Notes: generated by a model from the letters alone, not told the origin. Positions 32,770-41,919 are shown, counted from the first letter of the stretch. The stretch is DNA of 43,300 bases from an uncultured Eubacteriales bacterium (GCA_958352145.1 CATWNM010000016.1:1-43300), one strand, 5' to 3'. Numbers and translations: made by a program.

Positions 32770-33651
32770 TCACCTCTGAAAAAACCAAACTGCAAGCACG
32801 ACGGCACCGAGCACGATGCGATACACGCCAAAAGCAGAGAAACTGTGTTTTTTAACAAAATCCATCAAAAAACGAATCGCCGCAATCGAGACGAAAAAGG
32901 CGACTGCACAGCCGACAAGCAGGATCAGCGCTTCTTCCCCGCCAAATACAGCCTCGCCGCCCGCGACATCCTCCGCAAAGCCGGCGCACTTGAGCAGCGA
33001 CGCGCCGAGCATCACCGGCACCGCCAAAAAAAACGAAAATTCAGCGGCCGCATCTCTTGAAACCGAGAGCAGCGACGCACCAAGGATCGTCGAACCCGAG
33101 CGGGAGGTTCCGGGGATCAGCGAAAGCACCTGAAAGCAGCCGATTCCAAATGCCGTGCTATAGCGGATATCCTCGGGCCGCGTCACGCAAAAAGACTTGT
33201 TTTTGTGCCGGCGCTCCACCAAAATAAACAAAACGCCATATACGATCAGCGCAGCGGAAACGACGACCGAATTATAGAAATGCGCATTGAACCAATCGTC
33301 AAACAAAAGGCCGACGACGGCTGCGGGCAGCGCGGCGACCAGCACGTGCCCCCAGAGCCGCAGGGTATCTTTTTTCATCATCACACGGCCAATAAGCGGC
33401 AGCGCGCCGCCGTCCCCTATATTTTTGCGCAGGCAAAACGGATTCAGCCGTCCGAAATACAGCACGACTACGGCGAGAATGGAGCCAAGTTGGATAACCA
33501 CTTCAAACATCTCCCAAAACGCATCACTCACATCCAGCCGGATCAGATCGTTAAGCAGAATCATATGCCCCGTGCTCGAAACCGGCAGCCACTCGGTAAT
33601 CCCCTGCACAATGCCGATCAGAATCGTCTTAATCAACTCGAAAATAAACAT
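32770..33651 (-). CDS. uppP: Undecaprenyl-diphosphatase
   Basis: 293 residues, an integral membrane enzyme of the BacA/UppP family that recycles undecaprenyl pyrophosphate for cell-wall synthesis and can confer bacitracin tolerance. Conserved motifs are TEWLPVSSTGHM near the N-terminus and LIPGTSRSGSTILGA with the essential Arg and Ser. About eight hydrophobic segments fit the family. GGAGGGG is 7 nt before the ATG at 33651, which lies inside the end of the U32 gene (19-nt overlap), so the two are coupled. Confidence 0.96.
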   Translation of the reverse strand: MFIFELIKTILIGIVQGITEWLPVSSTGHMILLNDLIRLDVSDAFWEMFEVVIQLGSILAVVVLYFGRLNPFCLRKNIGDGGALPLIGRVMMKKDTLRLWGHVLVAALPAAVVGLLFDDWFNAHFYNSVVVSAALIVYGVLFILVERRHKNKSFCVTRPEDIRYSTAFGIGCFQVLSLIPGTSRSGSTILGASLLSVSRDAAAEFSFFLAVPVMLGASLLKCAGFAEDVAGGEAVFGGEEALILLVGCAVAFFVSIAAIRFLMDFVKKHSFSAFGVYRIVLGAVVLAVWFFQR

Positions 33652-34889
33652 GGTTCTTCCCCTCCGCGTAAAATGTCGCCCGCCCGCACTTCAAACGGAA
33701 CGCGCATCTGAAATGTCATCGACGGATGCGGCGCGCTCTCGATTGGATTTCCGTCCGCGTCAAGCAGTTCCTCCGCAAAAAACGCACGGCCCGTCCGTCC
33801 CGGAGAAATCAGTTCGACCGATTCTCCCCGGCGGACTTTGTTGCGCTGTACAAACAAGGCCAACCCGCTTTTCGCGTCATAGGACAAAGCGGTCGCGATA
33901 TAGGCCTTCTCCCGAATATATCCCGCGTTTTTACAAACCCCGGCGTCCGCATCCGGCCCGCCGAACCAGAAGCCGGTCGAATACTCGCGGTGGCTCACGC
34001 TTTCGAGTTCACGCCGCAGCGCCGGATCGAACCGGTAGGCCGCGCCGTCGCGCAGATAGGCGTCGAGCGCCATCCGGTACGCGTTGGTCACGACCGCCGT
34101 ATAATAAGCGCTTTTCATCCGTCCCTCGATCTTGAAGCTATGGACGCCGCATTCGACAATCTCCGGAATATGTTCGATCATGCACATATCGCGCGAACTC
34201 ATAACAAACGTTCCCGCAGTGTCCTCATAAAGACTGAGCGGCTGGTCCGGGCGTTTTTCCTCACAAATTTCAAGCGTGCGATAGTTCCACCGACAGGGCT
34301 GCGCGCACGCGCCCCGGTTGGCGTCCCGCCCGGTAAAATAATTGGAAAGCAGGCAGCGCCCGCTGTAAGCGACGCACATGGCTCCATGGATAAAGCTCTC
34401 GATCTCCATATCCCCGGGCGCCCCCTCGCAGATCTGGCGCACCTCTTCAATCGAAAGCTCCCGCGCAAGCACGACGCGCCGCGCGCCGAGCGCGCGCCAT
34501 GCAAGCACATCGGCAAGGCTCACGGCCGACGCCTGCGTAGACACATGAACTGCAAGCTCAGGCGCTACCCGGCGCGCAAGAGAAAGCACCCCCAGATCGC
34601 CGACGATCAGCGCGTCTACGCCGCAGCCGCGCACAAAGTTCAGATACGCCTCAAGCGCCGGATATTCGTAGGTGCGGGGCATCGTGTTGACGGCGAGATA
34701 CACCCGAACGCCGCGCTCGTGCGCATACGCAGCCGCGCGAGGCAGTTCCTCATCGGTAAAATTCCCGGCCGCCGCGCGCATGCCGAATGCGCCGCCCGCA
34801 AGATAAACCGCGTCCGCGCCGTAAAGCACGGCCGCCCGCAGCTTTTCAAAATTGCCTGCCGGAGCAAGCAGTTCCGGCTTTTGTTTCAT
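33633..34889 (-). CDS. U32 family peptidase / TrhP-RlhA-type RNA hydroxylation protein
   Basis: 418 residues. The start ELLAPAGNFEKLRAAVLYGADAVYLA and the central CVAYSGRCLLSNYFTGRDANRGACAQPCRW with four Fe-S-type cysteines are typical of U32 proteins. In E. coli and Bacillus, members TrhP and RlhA hydroxylate tRNA or rRNA pyrimidines using prephenate; the old annotation is collagenase-like peptidase. Which RNA it modifies cannot be told. The start at 34889 has AGAGGTG 7 nt upstream; the frame continues to 35060, but the promoter at 34930-34958 lies there. The stop overlaps uppP by 19 nt. Confidence 0.88.
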   Translation of the reverse strand: MKQKPELLAPAGNFEKLRAAVLYGADAVYLAGGAFGMRAAAGNFTDEELPRAAAYAHERGVRVYLAVNTMPRTYEYPALEAYLNFVRGCGVDALIVGDLGVLSLARRVAPELAVHVSTQASAVSLADVLAWRALGARRVVLARELSIEEVRQICEGAPGDMEIESFIHGAMCVAYSGRCLLSNYFTGRDANRGACAQPCRWNYRTLEICEEKRPDQPLSLYEDTAGTFVMSSRDMCMIEHIPEIVECGVHSFKIEGRMKSAYYTAVVTNAYRMALDAYLRDGAAYRFDPALRRELESVSHREYSTGFWFGGPDADAGVCKNAGYIREKAYIATALSYDAKSGLALFVQRNKVRRGESVELISPGRTGRAFFAEELLDADGNPIESAPHPSMTFQMRVPFEVRAGDILRGGEEPCLFSS

Positions 34890-34929
34890 GCCGCGCCACC
34901 TCTCTTTCCTTTGGACTTCATACTTTACC

Positions 34930-34958
34930 ATGATACATGATTCAAGCGCGCGTGTCAA
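34930..34958 (-). promoter_or_regulatory. Sigma-A promoter of the U32-uppP-mrnC unit
   Basis: TTGACA (34953-34958) and TATCAT (34930-34935) on the minus strand, 17-nt spacer, 40 nt before the start codon. Confidence 0.75.
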
Positions 34959-34970
34959 CGAAAAAAACTG

Positions 34971-34999
34971 TTTACTTTTCCCGCACGGTATGCTATGAT
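34971..34999 (+). promoter_or_regulatory. Possible distal promoter of galK
   Basis: TTTACT (34971-34976) and TATGAT (34994-34999), 17-nt spacer. It is back to back with the U32 promoter and 204 nt from the galK start. Confidence 0.5.
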
Positions 35000-35080
35000 T
35001 AAAACATCTGACAAAAAACCAAAGCATTTTCCGCCGTGCGGATATTAACTTCGGATGCAAAATACCTCTTTAAAATTATA

Positions 35081-35109
35081 TTGCGCGCATTTGAAAAAAA
35101 TTTTATAAT
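35081..35109 (+). promoter_or_regulatory. Possible proximal promoter of galK
   Basis: TTGCGC (35081-35086) and a perfect TATAAT (35104-35109), 17-nt spacer, 93 nt before the start. Confidence 0.5.
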
Positions 35110-35202
35110 ATGAACGGAAACAGCATGCAGCTTTTTGCCTGATCTATTTCCGATTGATTATCCAAAAGTACAAAGAGATTCTATTGTAAAAGGGGCTTCG
35201 AT

Positions 35203-36480
35203 ATGAAAACAACAGACCTGATCCAAACCATTGAAACCGGCGGGTTAGACAAGACGCTGGCCGCGCTGTACGGCGCCGGGCTTGAAGCGCAAAAGGCGCG
35301 TTATATCCGCGCAATTCAAGGCTTTGAGGAAAATTACGGCGCAGGACGCGACGTCGCGCTCTTTTCCGTCCCGGGACGGAGCGAGATCTCAGGCAACCAC
35401 ACCGACCACAATCACGGCTGCGTATTGGCGGCTGCGATCGACCTTGACATCATCGCCGTCGCCGCAAAAACCGGCGACAGTGTGGTACGCCTCCGCAGCG
35501 AAGGGTACAAAGAGGATCGGATGACGCTTGCCGAATGCAAAACGCCGAAAAAAGAATTTTTCTTCAAATCCCGCGCGCTGATCGCGGGGATGGTGCAGGG
35601 ATTCGTAAACTACGGACACCATTCCGGCGGTTTTGACGCTTTTACCACCAACAATGTACATAAAGGCTCCGGCCTTTCTTCGTCCGCTGCGTTTGAAGTC
35701 ATGGTCGGCAATATTATCAATCACTTCTACAACGCCGGACAGGTTCCAAACGCCGAAATCGCGCGCATCGCGCAGTATTCCGAAAACGAATATTTCGGAA
35801 AACCCTGCGGCCTGATGGATCAGACCGCATGTGCGGTCGGTGGCTTTGTCGCGATCGATTTCAAGGACCCGTCCGCACCCGTGATCGAACCGCTTGCTTT
35901 CAATATGAACGAAGCGGGCTACAGCCTGTGCATCACCAACACCGGGGGCAACCATGCCGATCTGAACGACGATTATGCCTCGGTGCCCGCCGAAATGAAG
36001 ATGGTCGCCGCGCACTTCGGCAAAGCAGCGCTCCGCGAAGTAACCAAAGAAGAAATTATCCGCGAAATCCCGAAACTCCGAAAAACCGCCGGCGACCGCG
36101 CGATCCTGCGGGCGCTGCACTTTGAAAATGAGAATGCAAGAGTCGGCGCACAAAAGCAGGCACTGCTGGACGGCGACACCGATGCCTTTTTTGCCGGTGT
36201 GCGCGCTTCGGGCAACTCCAGCTTCAAATTCCTGCAAAACGTGTACACGACGAAGAATGTGCGCGAACAGGGTCTGTCGCTCGCGCTTTGCCTCAGCGAG
36301 GACACGCTTGCCGGACGCGGCGCCTGCCGTGTGCACGGCGGCGGCTTTGCGGGCACGATACAGGCGTTCGTTCCGCACGATGCGGTAGACGGCTATAAAG
36401 CGGTGATGGACGCGGCTTTCGGAGACGGCGCCTGCGCCGTCCTTTCGATCCGGCCGGAGGGCGCGATCCGCGTTTTCTAA
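35203..36480 (+). CDS. galK: Galactokinase
   Basis: 425 residues, a GHMP kinase. The galactokinase signature PGRSEISGNHTDHN is at 57-70, the ATP loop is VHKGSGLSSSAAFEV, the catalytic Asp lies in CGLMDQTACAVGG, and the C-terminal motif is CRVHGGGFAGTIQAF. It phosphorylates galactose in the Leloir pathway. Its length is slightly over that of E. coli GalK, with an N-terminal extension of about 45 residues that still aligns with Firmicute forms. It appears monocistronic; galT and galE are not in the window. The start has AAAGGGG upstream. A three-hairpin repeat follows the stop. Confidence 0.93.
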   Translation: MKTTDLIQTIETGGLDKTLAALYGAGLEAQKARYIRAIQGFEENYGAGRDVALFSVPGRSEISGNHTDHNHGCVLAAAIDLDIIAVAAKTGDSVVRLRSEGYKEDRMTLAECKTPKKEFFFKSRALIAGMVQGFVNYGHHSGGFDAFTTNNVHKGSGLSSSAAFEVMVGNIINHFYNAGQVPNAEIARIAQYSENEYFGKPCGLMDQTACAVGGFVAIDFKDPSAPVIEPLAFNMNEAGYSLCITNTGGNHADLNDDYASVPAEMKMVAAHFGKAALREVTKEEIIREIPKLRKTAGDRAILRALHFENENARVGAQKQALLDGDTDAFFAGVRASGNSSFKFLQNVYTTKNVREQGLSLALCLSEDTLAGRGACRVHGGGFAGTIQAFVPHDAVDGYKAVMDAAFGDGACAVLSIRPEGAIRVF

Positions 36481-36499
36481 AGGACGATCCAAACTGCAA

Positions 36500-36620
36500 A
36501 AATATGCGTACAAGGCGGACATGTGCCGCCTTGTACGCGCCTTATAGCCGCGGGGACGCCCCATAGAGCGGCGAAAATGCGCGCGGCACTTCCCGTCTCA
36601 AATTCCCCGATGTTGAGACG
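36500..36620 (+). repeat. Dispersed three-hairpin element, copy C
   Basis: Hairpin 1: GCGTACAAGGCGG (36506-36518) pairs with CCGCCTTGTACGC around ACATGTG, keeping the GGACATGTGCCG core and the CCTTAT that follows. Hairpin 2: GCCGC with GCGGC around 36547-36572. Hairpin 3: CGTCTCAA (about 36594-36602) with TTGAGACG (36613-36620). The order matches copies A and B, but hairpins 2 and 3 have different sequences with pairing kept. It lies between galK and walJ. Confidence 0.6.
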
Positions 36621-36641
36621 CAGTAAATAACGGAGAAACCT

Positions 36642-37409
36642 ATGAATGATCTGTCTCTCTGCACGCTGTATTCCGGTTCTAAGGGCAACTGCATCTATAT
36701 CCGGGCGGGCGAGGATGAAATTCTCATCGACGCGGGCCGCAGCCTGCGCGCGCTGACCGCGGGACTTTGCGCCATAGGCAGCGATCTGTCGCGCATCCGC
36801 GCGATCTTTATCACCCATGAGCACAGCGATCATGTCAGCGCGCTCGAGATGCTCTGCAAACGGTATACAATCCCCGTGCATATGACGTCCGGTTCCGCGG
36901 ACAAGCTGCAAAAAGATACCGTTTATCTCCGGCAGAACCTCGTCGTACATCCCCCGCTGTTTTCTGCAGAGGCCGGCGCGCTGCGTGTATCCTCGTTTCA
37001 AACGCCGCACGACAGCGAAATGAGCGTAGGATATACCGTGCGGCTGCCCGACGGACGGAAAATCGGCGTTGCAACCGACATTGGACACATCACAAGCGAG
37101 ATTCGAGAAAATCTGCTTGGCTCGGAGGCGGTCGTGATCGAATCCAATCATGATCAGGGGATGCTGGAAAGCGGCCCTTACCCCGCATGGCTTAAACAAA
37201 GGATCCGCTCGTCCACGGGGCATCTGTCCAACGACGAATGCAGCGCTTTTCTCCCCGAACTTATCAAAAAAGGCGCGCGGAGCATCCTGCTTGCGCATCT
37301 GAGCGCGGAAAACAATACGCCGGAAGCGGCGCTTGCCTGCGCGCGAAGCAGATGTCCGGACTCGACCATTCTGGCGGCCCGCGAATCCGTACCTACAAGA
37401 TTGCTGTAA
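36642..37409 (+). CDS. walJ: MBL-fold hydrolase, WalJ/YycJ type
   Basis: 255 residues, a metallo-beta-lactamase fold protein. The metal motif is FITHEHSDHVSALE (near 64-77), with later ligands in ATDIGHITSEI, VIESNHDQGML and LLAHLSAENNTPEAA. The N-terminus SLCTLYSGSKGNCIYI is the hallmark of WalJ/YycJ, a protein linked to the WalRK cell-wall signalling locus and to coordination of division with replication in Bacillota. The walRK genes are not beside it. Its stop overlaps the rlmH start by one base (TAATG). Confidence 0.93.
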   Translation: MNDLSLCTLYSGSKGNCIYIRAGEDEILIDAGRSLRALTAGLCAIGSDLSRIRAIFITHEHSDHVSALEMLCKRYTIPVHMTSGSADKLQKDTVYLRQNLVVHPPLFSAEAGALRVSSFQTPHDSEMSVGYTVRLPDGRKIGVATDIGHITSEIRENLLGSEAVVIESNHDQGMLESGPYPAWLKQRIRSSTGHLSNDECSAFLPELIKKGARSILLAHLSAENNTPEAALACARSRCPDSTILAARESVPTRLL

Positions 37410-37885
37410 TGTTCAAAATTACGATTGTTTCCGTCGGCGCGCTCAAGGAGCGGTATTTTGCCGAAGCCGCCGCCGAATATGAAAAACGCTGCTCGCCTTA
37501 TGCAAAAATCGTCCATGTCAATCTTCGGGAAGAACCGGACGGCGCAGGGCATACGGGCGATATTGAGGCCGCGCTTGCGCGCGAAGGCGCGCGCATTCTC
37601 GAATGCCTGCCTCAGCGCGCCTACAAAGTCGCGCTCTGCGTGGAAGGGCGAAGCTATACGAGCGAACAGTTTGCCGCGCTCTGTGAAAAAGCGAAAAACG
37701 AGCGGGGCGAGCTTTGTTTTGTAATCGGGTCGTCGCACGGTCTCAGCGAGACGGTCAAAGCCGCCTGCGATCTTCGGCTTTCGGTGTCCGCGCTGACGTT
37801 TCCGCACCGGCTGATGCGTGTCATTCTTGCGGAAGCGCTCTATCGCGCGCTTTCAATCTCGGCAGGCGGAAAATATCACAAATGA
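37409..37885 (+). CDS. rlmH: 23S rRNA pseudouridine-1915 N3-methyltransferase
   Basis: 158 residues, a small SPOUT methyltransferase that modifies pseudouridine 1915 in helix 69 of 23S rRNA. The conserved C-terminal knot reads FVIGSSHGLSETVKAACD and LSVSALTFPHRLMRVILAEAL, ending in the family tail GGKYHK. The ATG at 37409 overlaps the walJ stop; a longer upstream frame is a shadow of walJ. In Bacillus rlmH is also near walJ and the origin. Confidence 0.95.
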   Translation: MFKITIVSVGALKERYFAEAAAEYEKRCSPYAKIVHVNLREEPDGAGHTGDIEAALAREGARILECLPQRAYKVALCVEGRSYTSEQFAALCEKAKNERGELCFVIGSSHGLSETVKAACDLRLSVSALTFPHRLMRVILAEALYRALSISAGGKYHK

Positions 37886-37902
37886 CCGGCCGAAATTCCA
37901 AT

Positions 37903-37928
37903 TTTCCAAGCGGCGCGCCGCTTGGAAA
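37903..37928. other. 26-bp perfect palindrome between rlmH and mnmG
   Basis: TTTCCAAGCGGCG and CGCCGCTTGGAAA abut with no loop. A second inverted pair, CGAAAGCG and CGCTTTCG, lies near 37966-37997. There is no U-run, so a terminator is unlikely; a transcript structure or a protein site is possible. Confidence 0.45.
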
Positions 37929-38032
37929 CGCTTTGGCATGCTTTTCGCGGGGCTACCCGTTATACGAAAGCGCCGGCGGCGCGCTGAACGCTTTCGGCAA
38001 CCATTTTCTTTTTCAAAGGCGGTGAAACTTTT

Positions 38033-39919
38033 ATGGAATACAAAGCCGACGTCGGTGTCATCGGCGCGGGACACGCGGGCATCGAGGCGGCGCTTGCCTG
38101 TGCGCGTCTCGGCCTCGATACGGCGCTGTTCACGATCAACCTCGATGCCGTCGGAAATATGCCCTGCAATCCATCGATCGGCGGTACCGGAAAGGGGCAC
38201 CTCGTCTTTGAGATCGACGCGCTCGGCGGCGAAATGGGCCGAGCCGCCGACCGCGTGACGATGCAGAGCCGCACGCTCAATCTGGGCAAAGGCGCGGCGG
38301 TGCATTCCAAACGCATTCAGGCGGATCGTGTAAAATACCGCACGCTGATGAAGCACACGCTCGAAACCACGAAAAATCTCCGACTCATTCAGGCGGAAAT
38401 CACCGCCGTTCAAACCGAAGAAAAGAACGGACGGCCCGAGGTTTCTGCGCTTGTGACTGCGCTTGGCGAGGTGTGGCGCGTCCGCGCCGCCATCGTCTGC
38501 ACGGGCACCTATCTGCACAGCGCAGTGTTCGTCGGGGATCGCTCGTACAAAAGCGGCCCGGATGGGCTGATGGCCGCAGAGGGGCTCTCCGATTCCCTCC
38601 GCGCGCTCGGCATCCGCCTGATGCGCTTCAAAACCGGCACGCCCGCGCGCGTCAGCCGCGCAAGCATCGATTTTTCGGCGCTGCAGGTACAACCGGGCGA
38701 AACGCCGGCGATTCCGTTTTCCGCAGACACCGATCCGCATTTTCTGGACGGCGCCGCGCAGACGCCCTGCCACATCGTCTATACCAACGAAAATACGCAT
38801 GAAGTCATCCGGCAAAATATTCACCGCAGCGCCATGTATTCGGGAAAAATCCACGGAACCGGTCCGCGCTACTGCCCCTCGATCGAAGACAAGATCGTCC
38901 GCTTTGCCGGCAAAGAACGCCACCAGCTTTTTGTGGAACCGATGGGCGCGGACACTGAAGAAATGTATATCCAGGGCTTTTCCACGTCCCTGCCAACCGA
39001 CGTGCAGTACCAGATGCTGCACACGCTGCCTGGTTTTTCGCATGCGCAGATCATGCGCTACGCCTACGCCATCGAATATGACTGCGCCGATCCCACCGAG
39101 CTTTTCCCGACGCTTGAATTCAAAAAAGCCGCGGGACTTTACGGCGCGGGTCAGTTTAACGGTACCTCGGGTTATGAAGAAGCTGCGGCGCAGGGGCTTG
39201 TCGCCGGAATCAATGCCGCAATGAAGCTGCTTGGCAAAGAGCCGCTCGTGCTTTCCCGCGCTTCCTCCTACATTGGTACGCTGATCGACGACCTGGTCAC
39301 GAAAGGGACAAACGAACCCTACCGGATCATGACCTCACGCAGCGAATACCGCCTCTTGCTCCGCCAGGACAACGCCGACGAACGGCTGACACCCTACGGA
39401 TACCGCGTGGGTCTGATCGGCGACGCACGCTATGCGCGTTTTCTGGAAAAGCAGCGTATGATTCAGGATGAGATCGCGCGCATCGCGCGCACAGTTATCC
39501 CGCCCTCGGAGGAAACGAACCGGCTGCTTGCCGAACTTGGTTCCGCGCCCCTTCAAAGCGGCGCGCATCTGTGCGAGCTTTTGCGCCGCCCTGAACTGAC
39601 GTATGAAAACCTCGCGCCGCTCGATCCAAAGCGTCCGATACTCCCGTATGCGGTTGCGTCTGGCGCGGAAATCCGCGTAAAATACGACGGCTATATCCGC
39701 CGGGAACTGGCCGAGGTGAAAAAGCTGCAAAAGCTGGAGGAAAAGCTTCTGCCCGAGGATATCGACTACGCCGCCATCGGCGGCCTGCGCATCGAGGCGC
39801 GGCAAAAGCTGGAAAAGATACGCCCGCGCTCGCTCGGTCAGGCGATGCGCATCTCCGGCGTAAATCCCGCCGATATTTCTGTGCTGATGATATGGCTTCA
39901 CGGAAAGGAGCGCACATGA
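38033..39919 (+). CDS. mnmG: tRNA uridine-5-carboxymethylaminomethyl modification enzyme
   Basis: 628 residues, the usual length. MnmG (GidA) works with MnmE to modify the wobble uridine using FAD. The FAD motif is VGVIGAGHAGIEAALACARLG-like at the N-terminus, followed by the conserved CNPSIGGTGKGHLVFEIDAL and GGEMGRAAD. The C-terminal helical domain reads RIEARQKLEKIRPRSLGQA. AAAGGCGG lies upstream of the ATG. The partner gene mnmE, which often precedes it, is absent here. The stop overlaps rsmG by ATGA. Confidence 0.97.
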   Translation: MEYKADVGVIGAGHAGIEAALACARLGLDTALFTINLDAVGNMPCNPSIGGTGKGHLVFEIDALGGEMGRAADRVTMQSRTLNLGKGAAVHSKRIQADRVKYRTLMKHTLETTKNLRLIQAEITAVQTEEKNGRPEVSALVTALGEVWRVRAAIVCTGTYLHSAVFVGDRSYKSGPDGLMAAEGLSDSLRALGIRLMRFKTGTPARVSRASIDFSALQVQPGETPAIPFSADTDPHFLDGAAQTPCHIVYTNENTHEVIRQNIHRSAMYSGKIHGTGPRYCPSIEDKIVRFAGKERHQLFVEPMGADTEEMYIQGFSTSLPTDVQYQMLHTLPGFSHAQIMRYAYAIEYDCADPTELFPTLEFKKAAGLYGAGQFNGTSGYEEAAAQGLVAGINAAMKLLGKEPLVLSRASSYIGTLIDDLVTKGTNEPYRIMTSRSEYRLLLRQDNADERLTPYGYRVGLIGDARYARFLEKQRMIQDEIARIARTVIPPSEETNRLLAELGSAPLQSGAHLCELLRRPELTYENLAPLDPKRPILPYAVASGAEIRVKYDGYIRRELAEVKKLQKLEEKLLPEDIDYAAIGGLRIEARQKLEKIRPRSLGQAMRISGVNPADISVLMIWLHGKERT

Positions 39920-40671
39920 GCACATCCATACTGCGATCACAACAAGAATTTACCGCAGAATACAGGCGAATCCTTACGGAAAACGGCCTCTCAGACTTTG
40001 CCGGTGATGCGCTTGCAGAAAAATTTTATCGGCTGACCGGCTTTCTGCTTGAGCGAAACGCCGTCATGAACCTGACTGCGATTACCGCACCTGAGGAAAT
40101 CATTCTCAAACATTATGCCGACAGCCTCACGGCGGCGCGGTACATCGAACCGGGAAAGACGCTCCTTGACGTCGGCTGCGGCGCCGGTTTCCCCTCGCTT
40201 CCCCTAGCAATAGCGCGCCCCGACCTTCGAATTCTTGCGCTGGATGCGACCGCGAAGAAAATAGACTTTGTGCGCACCGCAGCGGAGCATCTGGCGCTTG
40301 CCAACCTGTCAGCGGCAGCCGGCCGCGCGGAGGATCTCGGCGCAGGCGCACTGCGCGGGAAATACGATTATGTCACGGCTCGTGCCGTTGCCCGCCTCAA
40401 TATTTTATGCGAATGCTGCATCCCGCTTTTGAAAATCGGAGGCGTATTTTTGCCAATGAAAGCAAAAAGCGGCGGCGAAGAACTGATCGAGGCGAAAAAT
40501 GCAATAGCCGCGCTTCGCGCAAAAGTATTGTTTTCCAAGGAATTTTCGCTTGCGGATACAAAAAGCAAGGAGCCTCCTCTGACTCGGATGATCGCAGGGA
40601 TTGAAAAATGCGGGGAAACTGAAAAAATTTATCCAAGAAATTATGCACAAATCAAGAAAAAGCCGCTTTAA
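39916..40671 (+). CDS. rsmG: 16S rRNA (guanine-527-N7)-methyltransferase
   Basis: 251 residues. RsmG (GidB) methylates G527 of 16S rRNA near the decoding site; its loss gives low-level streptomycin resistance in other species. The S-adenosylmethionine motif is LLDVGCGAGFPSLPLAIA, followed by LALDATAKKIDFV. NLTAITAPEEIILKHYADSL is the family signature. The ATG at 39916 has AAAGGAG upstream and overlaps the mnmG stop. The terminator at 40657-40685 begins within its last codons. Confidence 0.96.
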   Translation: MSTSILRSQQEFTAEYRRILTENGLSDFAGDALAEKFYRLTGFLLERNAVMNLTAITAPEEIILKHYADSLTAARYIEPGKTLLDVGCGAGFPSLPLAIARPDLRILALDATAKKIDFVRTAAEHLALANLSAAAGRAEDLGAGALRGKYDYVTARAVARLNILCECCIPLLKIGGVFLPMKAKSGGEELIEAKNAIAALRAKVLFSKEFSLADTKSKEPPLTRMIAGIEKCGETEKIYPRNYAQIKKKPL

Positions 40672-40685
40672 GATGCGGCTTTTTT
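40657..40685 (+). terminator. Terminator of the mnmG-rsmG unit
   Basis: AAAAAGCCGC (40657-40666) pairs with GCGGCTTTTTT (40675-40685), with the rsmG stop codon in the loop. Confidence 0.85.
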
Positions 40686-40838
40686 CCATTTTTCCCAGCC
40701 CGGCCTGCAAAGGCGCGCGCAAAACGGGCTTTTTTCGGCAGGGAAAGCACGGAAATACGGCCGCAAATTAATTTTTTATTTCCCACGCGATTTGTTATAG
40801 GATTTCTTTACCGACTTTTTTGAAAGGAAATCTGAAAA

Positions 40839-41714
40839 ATGAACGTTCTGCAAAATATGCTCCCCAAACTGAACTTGAAAAGCAGCGAAGAGGGTGATCC
40901 GTGCGACAAGGTACATAGAATTCCGGTCTGCCGGATTCTACCCAATCCCGCGCAGCCGCGAAAATATTTTGACAACAACGAAACGCTTCGCCTTGCGGAC
41001 AGCATCCGCCGTCACGGCATCCTCCAGCCGCTCTGCGTCCGAAAACCGGTTTCCGCAGGCGATCTCAGCGAATACGGCGGCATTTACGAACTGATTTCGG
41101 GCGAGCGGCGGCTCCGCGCCGCAAAGCTGATCGGCCTTGCGGAAGTACCCTGCATCATCATCGAAGCGGACAGCCTGCGCTCGGCCGAACTTGCAATCAT
41201 CGAGAACCTCCAGCGCGAAGACCTGAATATATTTGAAGAAGCCGCCGCAATCGCCGCGCTGATCAATCTCTATGGGCTGACGCAGGAAGAAGTCGCCGCA
41301 AAGCTGTCGGCCAGTCAATCCTACGTAGCCAACAAGCTTCGGCTTCTGCGCTTCGGCGACGCGGAGCAAAAGCTGATTTTAGAAAAGAAGCTGACCGAGC
41401 GGCACGCGCGGGCGCTTTTGCGCATTTCGGATGAAAAAGAACGTCGCACGGCGCTGGAAACGGTCATAGAACGGGGACTCAACGTCGCGGAGACCGAGGA
41501 ATACATAACCCGGCTGGTCGATACCGCAAAGCAGGAAAAACCGCCCGTGCAGAAGCGTACGGCCATGGTACGGGACGTGCGGATTTTTTACAATACCATC
41601 GACCGCGCAGTAGACATCATGAACCGCGCGGGCATCGACGCGAAAACGCAGAAGCGCGACTTAGGGGACACATGGGAAGTCACCATCCGCATTCCGAAGG
41701 CGAAAGAGGCATAA
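40839..41714 (+). CDS. noc: ParB/Noc family CTPase, DNA-binding protein
   Basis: 291 residues. ParB-type motifs are present in order: PNPAQPRKYFD, LADSIRRHGILQPL, the CTP-binding ISGERRLRAAK, IIENLQREDLNIFEEA, and a helix-turn-helix near LTQEEVAAKLSASQSYVANK. The C-terminal dimerisation part ends DTWEVTIRIPKAKEA. In Bacillus the Noc gene follows rsmG, and Noc keeps the division machinery off the chromosome. A true parB is usually paired with a parA gene, which is not seen after this gene, so Noc is favoured. A possible weak promoter lies near 40770-40800. AAAGGAA is upstream of the ATG. Confidence 0.88.
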   Translation: MNVLQNMLPKLNLKSSEEGDPCDKVHRIPVCRILPNPAQPRKYFDNNETLRLADSIRRHGILQPLCVRKPVSAGDLSEYGGIYELISGERRLRAAKLIGLAEVPCIIIEADSLRSAELAIIENLQREDLNIFEEAAAIAALINLYGLTQEEVAAKLSASQSYVANKLRLLRFGDAEQKLILEKKLTERHARALLRISDEKERRTALETVIERGLNVAETEEYITRLVDTAKQEKPPVQKRTAMVRDVRIFYNTIDRAVDIMNRAGIDAKTQKRDLGDTWEVTIRIPKAKEA

Positions 41715-41747
41715 ACGAACGATTTTGCTTTTTTATATGCCTTTCAG

Positions 41748-41787
41748 CTTGTCGAACGCCGCCAAAGCGGCGCTCGACAAGTTTTTT
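41748..41787 (+). terminator. Terminator of the noc gene
   Basis: CTTGTCGA and TCGACAAG with inner CGCCGC/GCGGCG form a long stem (41748-41781, one mismatch), followed by TTTTTT. Confidence 0.88.
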
Positions 41788-41919
41788 CTTTGGAAAAATC
41801 TTTAATTTTTTTGACAAATTCCAGCGAGTGCCTTTCTGCGTTCTTGCCGCAGCGAGAATTCGGAAATATGTGCAACCTGCTGAAAATGCAAGAGATTTTT
41901 ATAAAAAAACAAAAATATA

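Noticed and set aside
35389..36564. Long minus-strand open frame across galK
   Set aside because: It lies antisense to a complete galK with all motifs; its start falls inside repeat copy C. The similar MSALYA segments seen in frames at 1788-2102 and here come from the shared repeat, not from related proteins.
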